NCBI RefSeq assembly: GCF_040807025.1
Contig: NC_090943.1
Location: 23,651,213-23,715,212, forward strand
Origin: Struthio camelus
Lineage: Eukaryota; Chordata; Aves; Struthioniformes; Struthionidae
Direction of reading: 5' to 3'
DNA: 64,000 nucleotides
Shown here: in pieces, positions 1 to 10,990 of the stretch
Layout: each line of letters starts with the position of its first letter
Position numbering within the stretch: position 1 is the stretch's first letter
Made by a program: the position numbers and the translations under genes
Notes under the pieces: generated by a model
Seen by the model: only the letters and a program-made list of their open reading frames with translations
Database searches by the model: none
Told to the model about the DNA's origin: nothing

Positions 1-602
1 AAACATCATGTTAGACAACCCTTCTCTATACTGTTATTGCAGTGACCATTTAAGTATTTCACACACAGTAGAGCAGCTCCCACAAGCAAGGCTGAAGGAT
101 TAATACTGCAACTATCCTAAAGAATAGTTTTCAGAACATTTGTTTTGGATGTGCAAAAGCCTTTTGGAACAATCAGACTCCAGCTAATTACAAAGGATAA
201 CTGCATCAGTAATAATAATTATGCTGTGATTATCCTCAACTGATGAATTAGAAAAGCCACACTTCCTCCACCTACACTGTTATTTCCAGCCCTCTCCCAG
301 CTCACCCACATTGTCTTTTACTTGAAGATGTAATTTTGTCTCTGTGTTGCTGTATACAGTAGTCCTCGTTATTTATACTCTCTATTAACAGTGTACTTAC
401 CTTGCATGGTGAGTAATAGTTACTTTAGAGAGTACCTACGATAGCCATAAATATGAAAGCAAGTTCAAGGCTAATGCCCTGAGTACCCAGATTTTCGAAA
501 CTCTGATGGTCACTGAAAGAATCAGAATATTCAAAAACTCAAAACTCTCAAACCCTCACAAAAAATAGTGCAAAGGGTGAAAGAATCAGTTTTATGTTAT
601 AC
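1..602 (-). other. Start of gene 2 intron 2
   Basis: Sequence after the exon 2 donor. I looked for a fibronectin type II exon (GGNA...C.FPF, WC, CP) in all minus frames and saw none, so exon 3 lies beyond the left edge. Confidence 0.6.
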
Positions 603-1004
603 CTTCATATCCATGGGAACATAAAACATCTGTAGTTCCGTAGATTTTCCAATTATTCTTTGCACTCAGCCCCTTCTTTAGCATAACATTATCATGTTCT
701 CCATTGCCCGGACTGAAAAACAAATCTTCTCCTTGGATTGCAAGAAGGCTTTCATTTCTGCAGTCCCACCACTGAAGCTCACTTATTTGGTTACATGGAT
801 ACAGGGTGATCGCAGCCTGATCTTCCTTTGAAAGCACGCCTAAGCACAGGTTGAGTTTCACGCTCATAAGCTGGTGATCGGTGACCCACCTGAATTTTTG
901 TGATTCATTGTCTTGATGGCAAGTAGCCGTTCTAACTGACTGTGCAATAGAAGCCTGAAGGCAGAGCTTGCTTGCTTTATTGTAAATTAAAAATATTTCA
1001 ATAT
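603..1004 (-). CDS. MRC1: Gene 2 exon 2: cysteine-rich (ricin B-type) domain
   Basis: 402-nt exon, phase 1 to 1: [61 protein letters not shown]. All six CysR cysteines and the ligand-site tryptophan are present. The acceptor is TTTCACAG and the donor GTATAAC. Several positions (FLIYN, ESQKFRW, GEDLFF) look closer to mammalian MRC1 than the gene 1 domain does. Confidence 0.9.
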
Positions 1005-2899
1005 CTGTGAAATGAAATAATGCAAAATATATTGTTGGTATGTAATATACGTATAGTGTATATAAGACACATGGTTCTACTTCACATAAATGAATAGGAT
1101 TCAGATACAACTATGATGTTTTTTAATAGAGTCAAGAACAATGTCAATTTTATCAATCAAAAAACAATCAGGTAGGCAATAGGCTATGTCCTTTATGTGT
1201 GATCATATGTGGATTGGTGGCATCCAGTAGCATCAGCAGAGCTAAGCACAGCTTACTGAATTGATTTATATTAGTCATGTGAACTCCCTCAACCTCACTG
1301 TTATCACTATTACCCTGTTTCCCGTGTGTCTTCAGGTGCATGACCTTGTAGATCTCTCAAATCTGAAATTTTCTGACCCTGCAAGATCTTAAAGGTCTCC
1401 TGGTGGGTCACAGTCATTTTTGCTAAGCCAATTGTCTTCCCCCTCCTAAATCCAGATTTCCCTTTCTTTTCACTGTATAAATCTGGGTGAACAACTCTGA
1501 ACCTCATAGAGGGTACCCTGGGCTCATTGGCCTTGCTGACCTACAAGACCTGCAGCATCTACTAAGAACCATATTGATGTAAAACTAGGTATGACACCGA
1601 GAAAGAAGCAACGACTGGATAATTGTGCCATTCGACCACCACTTGGAAAGGTCTATGGAAGTTAAAAGGTCCACCTGTAACAGCAATTGAATCCCTAGAA
1701 CTCCACTTCATTTCTTGGATTAAGTTTACTGCAATGTAAAGTAGAAACAGCCGAGCTATTTTGAGTCCTAAAAGCTTTTCAGTGGAAAAAGCGAGCCACG
1801 CACACAAATTTGCTCTGCCGCTTTATGGCATTTTTTGTGACCCAGCTGGTTCTATTTCCCTTGAAAGTTTGTGGGATTCATAACCTATTTTGATGCCCAA
1901 CATATTTTTATGGATGTCATCACTGGATGTCATATATAATACAAATGCAGAAAAAAACCCAAGAAATTTCATAGAAAGTCTGAAAAATTTTGAAATCAAT
2001 TTAATCAGTAATATACAGTGCACTGAAAAAAACTATTCTGTCCCTGCAGTGATACCGTGAGCAACTAAAAACCCAGAAACTCTGAGACGAGCCATAATAA
2101 ACAGTTCAACTCAATAATTACACAGCTGAAAGGATTTACCCTTAAACATACAGGTCTTCAAAGGCCAACTATTTAACATCTACTGTAGAAGTGCAACTAA
2201 ACAGAGGTCAATAATATTATTAGTGCAATTCTGCAATAACTTTCCCAAACCTAACCCAACGTTACTTCATATAAAGTTTGCTTCATCCACCCAGTCAATG
2301 CCAGTGAATTCAGCATCTGTTCAAAACAGCAAGAACAGAATGAAAATAATTCTTTTCTGTAATCACTTAGTCTCTCTGGATAGCACAACCATCATCTGTG
2401 AACGTCTTAACATCCCTCAAATAATTCCATATTTTACCACCCCTCAGGTTTTCCTGCCTGATTTTGGTAACCATAACCCAGACACCAAAAGCTCAAAAAT
2501 CAGAACGCAGAAGTAAAAAATAAAAAAAAAATTTTAAACATCTTATGATTTTGTTAGTTCTGATTTTCTGGGGTTTCTGAAATAATAATACCACTCGAAA
2601 TCTATATGAATAAAACCATTAAGAATTCAGTCTTTGCTTCCTCCTCTACCCATTTCCCTCTTCTGCTAGATCCTGTCCTTGCCTGTTGCCTTCCTTTAAG
2701 AGATTCCCCATCTTTACGTCCCAAACTAATAATGTATAGTCAGGCACTGCCACAGAATCATAAAGCTATGTCAAATGCCATGACACATGGAAGTACTTTC
2801 ACACACAGCTTTACAGCAGAGAAGCAGGAGACACTTACCCGCCAGCTGCAAAGTACCATGAACAAAAGAAAGGACAAGCAAGAGCCTGGAGGGTGTCAT
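603..2899 (-). CDS. MRC1: Second mannose receptor-like paralog (gene 2), exons 1-2, partial
   Basis: 5' end of another MRC1-like receptor, head-to-tail downstream of gene 1. Exon 1 (2839-2899) gives a signal peptide and exon 2 (603-1004) a complete CysR domain. Intron 1 (1834 nt) is close in size to intron 1 of gene 1 (1734 nt), and the phases are identical (1 and 1). My hand alignment of the CysR domains gives about 57% identity, so this is an old duplicate rather than a recent copy. FNII, CTLDs and tail would lie beyond the left edge. Both exons are open with good splice sites, so it is probably functional, but that cannot be shown from two exons. Confidence 0.88.
1005..2838 (-). other. Gene 2 intron 1
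   Basis: AT-rich noncoding sequence between a GTAAGT donor and a TTTCACAG acceptor. Short open frames here show no family signature or repeat that I recognise. Confidence 0.6.
2839..2899 (-). CDS. MRC1: Gene 2 exon 1: signal peptide
   Basis: 61-nt exon: MTPSRLLLVLSFVHGTLQLA then one base of the next codon, at a GTAAGT donor. It has a hydrophobic LLLVLSFV core. The start context is ACA-ATG-A with A at -3. It was found by matching the expected phase-1 donor upstream of exon 2. Confidence 0.8.
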
Positions 2900-3029
2900 T
2901 GTAAATGCTTCATTCTTTGCTTCCTTTCACCAAAAGCCAAGTGGTGAGAGTTGCAGTCAATGAAGACCCTCAGAAGAGAGGACAGCGACTGGCCCTCCTC
3001 AGTTTCAAACACTGGATGGTTGGATAGAA

Positions 3030-3083
3030 AGCTCTGAGTGCTAAATAAGGAAATATTCTGTCACATGTCATATTTTAAAATAA
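3030..3083 (-). promoter_or_regulatory. Gene 2 proximal promoter block shared with gene 1
   Basis: About 131-184 bp upstream of the gene 2 ATG. Plus-strand order: AAATAAGGAA (3043-3052), 7 nt, GTCACATG (3060-3067), 4 nt, ATTTTAAAATAA (3072-3083). It matches the block before gene 1 in order, orientation and nearly in spacing, although the exon 1 coding sequences of the two genes hardly match. Confidence 0.55.
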
Positions 3084-4190
3084 CAGGACTACGCAACACA
3101 AAATTTTCCTTTGCAAACAAATGACTTTTAACTGAGGGCAAACTGTGCTGCCCGAGAAAGGCAAGTGATACGCAGATTATATTTCAATACTTTGCTATTC
3201 TCAAGAAGTGTCTGGGGAACTCATGGGATCAAACTGCAGCAAGACATCAAAGACAGAAACTCCACCTCAGCTTTCGAATCTCACCCCTTAATTACACGGT
3301 GAGATAACATCATCAGAAAAACATGTCAGTCTCTTGTTTTCATGTATGAGATGAGAAAAGAGTGAATTTTAGAGGAGCTGGATTTCAGTGGAATTCACTA
3401 TGCAGGACACTACATTCCTTTTCTCCTAAATGAGCTTGCCCTTCTCCTGCTGAACTTCATTTCTGTCTAAATGCAACTAGAAGACCAACACTCAAAGCTA
3501 CCTGGAAAATGGCTCATTTTTAAAAGCAGTACCGTTTATCTTGTGAAGTAGGTAAATCTTGTCAGATAATGGTCCCAAGTGCCAGCCACAATTTCATGAA
3601 AAGCTATGTGTCTCTCCTTACCCAGATCACAGAGCAAGCACTCAGAAGTTTCGTATATTGGTAAACATACAGGTGGAACTCCAACAGAAATAGCAGTTAT
3701 CTCCAGACACATATAGATTGTCCCCGTAACTGCATAAAGCCCTGACTTCATCATAGAATACTTTTACCATATAAATATTGTGTTGTTCAGAAAAACTGCT
3801 AAATGGAATAATGCATCTGTGATGTGAAAATATTACTTGAAGTGCAATAACAGATTTGTTCAGAACTTGCAATGCAAACGTGATAGCAAGGAAATTTGGC
3901 TTCACCTCCTGTTTATTGCCAAGATGACAGAATTTCCTAAATACAGGATTTGTTCCTACTTGGCTGCTCAGCAGAAAGAGAAAGTAAAAAGAGGATTAGC
4001 TCCGCAAGAATGTTTACAAGATTAAAATAAAAAGCAGAAATTGAATTATGACATGAGAAATTACAAGGAACTGCTAGGCACAGATGTTAGGAAATTAAGG
4101 ACAAAGTCAGCGCAATTTGCTTTTTCAGATGTTGACAAAATATGCAGGCGAAGACTATGAAGTTAACAGCTTTTTCTTGAACAGGCATTT
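3084..4190. other. Upstream flank of gene 2, no gene seen
   Basis: About 1.1 kb of unique-looking AT-rich sequence between the shared promoter block and the 3' end of CR1 copy A. No exon or repeat recognised. Confidence 0.5.
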
Positions 4191-7100
4191 CACAGAATCA
4201 CAGAAACACAGAATGGTTTCGCAGAATCACAGAATGATAGAGGTTGGAAGGGACCTCTGGAAATCATCTAGTCCAACACCCCTGCTTAAGCAGGGACACC
4301 TAGAGCACATTGCCCAGGATCACATCCAGGCAGGTTTTGAATATCTCCAGGGAAGGAGACTCCACTACCTCTCTGGGCAACCTCCTCCAGGCCTCAGTCA
4401 CCCTCACAGTGGAGAAGTTTTTCCTCAGGTTCAGATGGAACTTCCTGTGCTTCCGTTTGTGCCCGTTGCCTCTCATCCTGTCACTGGGCACCACGGAGAA
4501 GAGTCGGACCCCATCCTCTCAACACCCTCCCTTCAGACATTTGGACACATTGAGGAGATCCCCTCTCAGTCTTCTCTTCTCCAGGCTGAACAGGCCCAGC
4601 TCTCTTAGCCTTTCTTCTTGGGAGACACGCTGCAGGCGTTTTATCGTCTTCGTAGCCCTCCGCTGGACTCTCCCCAGGAGCTCCATGTCTCTCTTGCACT
4701 GGGGAGCCCAGAACTGGACACAGTACTTACTCCAGGGGAGGCCTCCCCAGGGCTGAGTAGAGGGGGACGATCACCTCCCTCGACTTGCTGGCAACACTCT
4801 GCCTAATGCAGCCCAGGATCCCCTTGGCCTTCTTGGCCACACGGGCACACTGCTGGCTCATGCTTAACTTGTTGTCCACCAGCACTCCCAGGTCCTTCTC
4901 TGCGGAGCTGCTTTCCAGCAGGTCAACCCCCGGCCTGTACTGGTGCAATGGGGTTATGCCTCCCTAGGGGCAGGACCCTGCACTTGCCTTTGTGAACTTC
5001 GTGAGGTTCGTCTCTGCCCATCTCTCCGGCTTGTCCAGGTCCCCCTGAATGGCAGCACAACCCTCTGGTGTATCAGCCCCTCCCCCCAGTTTAGTATCGT
5101 CAGCAAACTTGCTGAGGGTGCACTCTGTGCCTTCATGCAGGTCACTGATGAATAAGTTGAACAAGACTGGACCCGGGACTGACCCCTGGGGGACACGGCT
5201 AGCTACAGGCCTCCAACTAGACTCTGCGCCACTGACCACAGTCCTCTGAGCTCGGCCATCCAGCCAGTTCTCAATCCACCTCACCATCCTCTCATCCAGC
5301 CCGCACTTCCTGAGCTTGCCAATGAGGATGATGGGAGATGGTGTCAAAAGCTTTGCTGAAGTCAGGGTAGACAACATCCACTGCTCTCCCCTCATCTACC
5401 CAGCCAGTCACTCCGTCATAGAAGGCTATCAGGTTGGTCAAGCATGACTTTCCCTTTGGTGAATCCGTGCTGACTACTCCTGACCACCTTCTTGTCCTCC
5501 GCATGCTTAGAGATGTCACCCAGGATGAGCTAGCTGTTCCATCACCTTTTGAGGGATGGAGGTGAGGCTGACAGGCCCGTAGTTGCCTGGCTCCTCCTTC
5601 TTGCCCTTTTGGAAGACTGGGGTGACGCTGGCTTTCTTCCAGTCCTCAGGCACGTCTCCTGCTCTCCAGAACCTTTCCAAGATGATGCAGAGTGGCCTAG
5701 CAATAACATCCGCCAGCTCCCTCAGCACTCGGGGGTGCATCCCATTGGGGCCCATGGATTTGTGGATGTCAAGTTTGGACAAAAGATCTCTAACCTGATC
5801 CTCCTCCACCAAGGGAGAGTCTTCCTTTCTCCAGCCTTCCTCTCTTGTCCCCAGGGTCAGGAACTCCTGAGGACTGGCCTTAGCAGTCAAGACTGAAGCA
5901 AAGGCGGCATTCAGCGACTCTGCCTTCTCTGTATCCTTCGTCACCAGGGCACCCGCCCCATTCAGCAGCCAGCCCCCATTTTCCCTAGTCTTCCTTTTGC
6001 TATTGATGCATTTGAGGAAGCCCTTCTTGTTGTCCTTGACATGCGTTGCCAGATTTAATTCCAAATGGGCCTTAGCCTTTCTTGTTGCATCCCTGCACAC
6101 TCTGACAACGTCCCTGTATTCCTCCCAAGTGGCCTGTCCCCTTTTCCACGTTCTGTAGGCTTCCTTCTTCTGCTGCAGTTTTGCCAGGAGTTCCTTGCTC
6201 ATCCATGCAGGTCTCCTGCCCGCTTTGCTGGACTTCTTACTCAGAGGGATTCACCCATCTTGAGCCTGGAGGAGGTGATGCTGGAATAGTAACCAACTCT
6301 CCGAGACCCCCTTCCTTCTAGGGCCCTACCCCATGAGATTCCTCCAAGTATGTCCCTGAAGAAACCAAAGTTAGCTCTCCTGAAGTCCAGGGTTGCAATC
6401 CTACTCATTGCCCTGCTCCCTCCTCGTAGGATCCTGAACTCCACCACCTCATGGTCACTGCAGCCAAGGCTGCCCCCAACCTTCACCTCTCCAACTAGAC
6501 CTTCTTTGTTTGTTAGTACAAGGTCTAGCAGCGCACCTCTCCTTGTTGGCATCTCCACCACCTGTGTCAAGAATCTATCCTCAATGCTCTGCAGGAACCT
6601 CCTAGACTGTTTGTGCCTCGCTGTGCTCTCTTCCCAGCAGATGTCAGGGTGGTTGAAGTCCCCCATGAGAACTAGGGCCTGTGGTTGTGAGGCTACTTCC
6701 AGCTGTCTGTAGAAGGCCTCATCGACGTCCTCTTCCTGATCAGGTGGCCTTTAGTAAACCCCCACCACCGTGTCACCCAGGTTAGCCTGCCCTTTAATCC
6801 TTACCCGTAGGCTCTCAACTTGCTCTTCATCCACCCCGAGGCAGAGCTCCACACATTCTAGTTGCTCCCTCACATAAAGAGCAACTCCACCACCTCGCCT
6901 TCCTGGCCTGTCTTTCCTAAAAAGCACATAGCTGTCCAGGACAGCATTCCAGTCGTGTGAGCTCTCCCACCGTGTCTCTGTAACTGCAACGAGATCATGG
7001 CCCTGTGACTGCACACAGATCTCTAATTCTTCCTGCTTATTCCCTATGCTGCGTGCATTGGCGTACAGGCATTTCAGAGAGCCAGTCAAGCATGCAAGCT

Positions 7101-7196
7101 TCCCAGGAGAGGTGCAAGAGGATCCTCCATATCCGTGTCCCATGCTGTCTCCCCTGGCTGCATGTGCTTGCTGGAGACATCCTGACTTGAGTGGTG
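4191..7196 (-). mobile_element. CR1 LINE copy A, 5'-truncated
   Basis: Non-LTR retrotransposon of the CR1 clade, reading right to left. The 3' end at 4191-4260 (plus) has CAGAATCACAGAA-type repeats, the complement of the CR1 ATTCTGTG octamer tail. From 5' to 3' on the minus strand it holds an endonuclease region (frames at 6751-7203 and 6241-6666 with [11 protein letters not shown] and SDHEVVEF), an RT region (5516-6202, 5292-5519, 4964-5395 with FADDTKLGG) and the C-terminal region (4727-4948, 4481-4699, 4300-4494). ORF2 is split by several frame breaks, so it is inactive. Homology with copy C begins at about 7196, so about 3.0 kb remains. It is GC-rich compared with its flanks. I saw no clear target-site duplication. 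Confidence 0.93.
5516..6202 (-). pseudogene. CR1 A ORF2 reverse transcriptase N-terminal part, broken
   Basis: 229-codon frame with [39 protein letters not shown] and [13 protein letters not shown], the linker and first RT blocks. It ends in a frameshift after LAHPG just before the QHGF...KGKSCLTNL block. The same break occurs in copy B. One visible difference from B is Asn for Asp in SMGPxGM. Confidence 0.8.
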
Positions 7197-7203
7197 AGAA
7201 CAT
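6241..7203 (-). pseudogene. CR1 A ORF2 endonuclease region, broken
   Basis: Two offset frames carry the APE-like endonuclease: 7203-6751 with [25 protein letters not shown] and [11 protein letters not shown], and 6666-6241 with [11 protein letters not shown] and [10 protein letters not shown] stop replaces the tyrosine-arginine join near 6750, where copy C reads through as [11 protein letters not shown]. All catalytic-type motifs are visible, but the frame is interrupted. Confidence 0.8.
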
Positions 7204-10200
7204 CTCTAGAACATCTTTTTGCCCACATCTTACCTGAAAAGAGCAAAAATTTTCTTCAGCCTAAACTACGCGTTTGGCATTTCTCACACCGACAGCATTT
7301 CCATCATGGCATATGGCCTGTTTATATATGAGAAACATTACCATTTATAGTATCAGGAGTTTTAGAAATTTTGTTTTATTCTGGAGCTGGTACAACAAGA
7401 TGCCAAAATGATTCCACTTTCTTCTTTTTTGGACACTGTGCAATATTAAAACATCTGAAGGAAATGGTCCCTTTATTTTGCTTCCTCCTCGAACCACGTC
7501 AGAGCCAGACATAGTCTGGCAGTAAAACAAGTGTTGGTTCTTGAAGAGAAAACAAATATTTCACAGAAATCCCTTTGTCCAGATTGCAGGCTGATTTTAG
7601 GGCTAAAAAGCTTGCCCCAGCCGGGCACTTGGGCACCTGGCAGCCTTGGGGCTGGTCACACCACAGGAGACATGGCGCCCCAGCATGGGTGCAGCTGGCT
7701 GCTGGGGAGCTGCCTCCTGCAAAGAGACGCACGTGGCCAGTCCTGATCTAGAAGGTTAGGAGCTGAGCTAAAGTCTTAATGTCAGTCCCTGGCATTAATT
7801 TTGTCTCTGTCACTGCACATTCAGAGTGGCTGCAGGGTTAGTTTCTAGACATATGCCCTAGATACTAAACCCATGCAGAGATTCCTCTTAATAGTGTACA
7901 CGCTGACTTGCTAAGGATTCCCTTGGAAATCCCACTGTGTTCACTATACTTTAACTCACTCAAAGATTACCAGAAAAAGAGCAGCTCAATATGAATAGTG
8001 CCCTGTACATCAGCATACTTGATAAGTCTCAGTGAATAACAGGAGGGAGCTAACATGCGACAACAGATTTGTAGCAGATTATCTGTTAAATGCTGTGGCC
8101 TCTGAGGGGTTCATGGAGAGCTACAGTGATGTAAAAGGATACATATGTTGAGTCCTTCAAGCACATGGGAACTCTTCAAAAGTAAAGGTCCTTCGGGGTC
8201 CATGTGCTGGGAAGAGCAATTGGCAGTGGGGTAACGCTCCCCACACGCTCGGCCACAGTGGTGGAGAGCAGCTGTGGCATTTCTGCATTGACAGTCCACC
8301 CCATCCCTCGGGGACTGGCTGCATGGGCTTGCTCACATAGATTCCAGGATTAACTTGTCCCCCTGTGCCAAATCCTGAGCAGTTAGCTCAAAAAGTTGTA
8401 TATTTCAATACAGAGCCTGGTCATATTCTAGTGAGGGGCACAGGTACCGTCTGACATCCATCCTAACACTTTTCATTCAGGCTGATAAAGGCATCAGTTT
8501 AAAGCTGGTCTATTTAGCAGCAGTTGAAACAATAAAAGCCACCAAGATCGCTAAATATACAGGTCAAAACAAGAACTCACTGACAGAAACATGGACTTCC
8601 ATGGACTGAAAATACAGTGACTATGGCAATCTTTGGTCAACTTTTATATGTTTCTGGTGAAAGCAATCACAAAGCAAAGAGAAGTCAAGCAGAAAGGCAA
8701 CACCATCATGAACTTCACCCTGAAAGGGAGAACAGAAAGATTTCCTGGAGAATTACAGGTGTGGACATTTCTGAGGAAGGAATTTATCTACAGTTTCTAA
8801 AGAATTAGGATTTGTATGCATTCCTTGGAAATAAGTGGTATTGCATAAATAAGTAGCTACCAAAGAGCCCCAAAAGAGCATAATTATAATGTCTTCACAT
8901 CTTAAGGACATTTTGCACTGACAGAGACTACATGTGTGGGCATTGCAAGGATAGGAGTGTTTTAAAAAGCACTTTTAGCAACAAACAAATGTAAATGAAA
9001 CTTTAAGTGAAAAAACGTCTCCCAAATAGGGAGTTATAAGATGAATCTTCACTGTTTAGCAAGGGTACTCACTAAAAGTCTGCACTTTATTATTATCCAT
9101 AATAGGAAGTATCAAATTAACTAAATGAAAAATTGTAAATGTTAACAAGATCTTTTTGGTAATGAAAAGTCAATTGTACGATAATTGGCTTATACTGTCT
9201 ACAAAAATGATGTGAATATTTCTGATAGGATGAGTAATTTGTTTCATATGTTCTAGCCTGTATCATGTTAGGAGAAATACAATGCAATTAGTAATAAAAA
9301 TCAACCATAATGTTTTGGCATCTAGAACTTATTATAAATTAAGAAAAAGTTGTAAGTTCTATACACTAGAACAAAAAGGAAAACACAACCCAAAGAAAGT
9401 AAAGCTCCATAATTTAGTCGGAAATGATTAGTGAGAATGAATGATGCAAAGAAGGCAGAAATACACTAAGTTTTTATTTTTTTAATCCTCACAAAAAAGT
9501 TAATTGTGATAGAATTTTAATGCGGCTAGCTACTTTGAGGAAGAACAGAAACTAGAACAAGGAAAGGATACATGTTGAAATTAAATCAGCTTTGTCTTAT
9601 GTGCTTATAGGCATAATGGAGGACTGAAATTTTTCATGTGCTGACTGTAAATCATTAATCTCCAAAAAATTATGCAAGATATATAAGGTCTTAGAATACT
9701 AGAGAAGAGAGTTACATGTGTCTCAGTCAGATTTGACAACAAATGAAATATATTTTAAGAGGGGGAAAATGAGGATTGGCCTAACTTCAATAAAAATATT
9801 GTGAGAAATATCATGGGATTTTGGCTAATATGATGAGAAGTTCCTTAATTACCTGCTTAGCTAATAGGCTTATTTCTTTAGCAGTCACCAGAAAGTTATC
9901 AGACTTAACATACATTTTATGCTTGCACAGTAAGAATAAACAAGGCATAAATGTGAAACTCTTTATTGCTCAGTTCAATAAAAACATTTTACTAAAGTAA
10001 GAATTTTAACAATTTCTTATTCTTCTTACAACTCTTAGGTTTGGCAGTTAAATAACAGATATCACTGAGCTCATCTGTGGGCGAGTGGAGGAAACATGTT
10101 TCAGAGCAAAAAGTTCCTTTATCTGATAGAATCATCTAGTTTATATATTCCTTCTATATAGGTGGGTGGATATATATACAGCGTATGGTGACATACCCCA

Positions 10201-10679
10201 TAATATGCTTTGAGTAACACATTCTATTGATTGAGAAGCACCTTTACACCTTCAGCAGTAACAATAGCATAAAGGCAGCTGCTGGACCCTTATCAGAGCC
10301 TCACTTCTTGAAGCGTGCAGTATCAGTGCAGCCTGATTTCATAAACAATTTGTAAGGACACCTGAGGCTTGAACATCATTATGCCTTGCCTAAACATACT
10401 CCAAATTAACATATCAGTGCATGACATCATTACATTTATTATTCCAACTACAAAACTATATGTGGTCTTCTGTATCACGGGTCTCACCCTTACCTCTGCC
10501 GTGCAAACTAAAAACTCTCTTTACTATCTGCGCCTCTTAGGAATCTAAGCATTTTATTCTTTTAACAAAGAGCTTTCAGTAGGGGGAGAAGACTTTTCAA
10601 GTACCAATAACCTCAAACTTATTTATTTTTCTCCTTTAAAGTGGTGCCATAATCCCAGAAAGATACAGAAGAATTACAT
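7197..10679. other. Intergenic, no gene seen
   Basis: About 3.5 kb of AT-rich sequence. The frames at 7499-7746 and 8111-8299 are short and overlap on both strands, with no recognised motif. 8880-10680 is especially AT-rich with many stops. No repeat family identified. Confidence 0.5.
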
Positions 10680-10990
10680 GAGCTCTGAGGAGATGCTAGC
10701 AGAACTTATTCCAAAGGAGGGAAGACTGGAGCAGGACATGATAACATCTGCAAAGATTTAAAATGTTCCTAAATGGAGGAAGCTCATAAATTATTCTACA
10801 TATCCACTAGGGAAAGGATAAGAAATATGGGAAGAGAAACAATGGAATCTTTTTAGCAAGGGAGAATTAGGTTTGATATCAGGAAAAAATTTCTTGATAG
10901 CAGAGTTAAGTACTTGGACAGATTATACAATGAGAGAGTTTTTTAAAAGCAAAATAGGAAAGCACTTGTCAGAAATCAACCAGACTCACT
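10680..10990 (+). mobile_element. Old CR1-like LINE 3' fragment
   Basis: Degenerate but readable CR1-type C-terminal/3' sequence: GGAGCAGGACATGATAACAT, a fragment like TATCCACTAGGGAAAGGATA, then an AGCAAGGGAGAATTAGG stretch and GGAAAGCACTTGTCAGAAAT. This word order is typical of the 3' part of ancient amniote CR1 relatives. It has no coding frame and no octamer tail. Confidence 0.5.

Noticed and set aside
4310..4756. Plus-strand frame of 148 codons with mirror copies at 16820-17266 and 36808-37257
   Set aside because: It is antisense to the CR1 C-terminal region and recurs with every CR1 copy, so it is a shadow frame.
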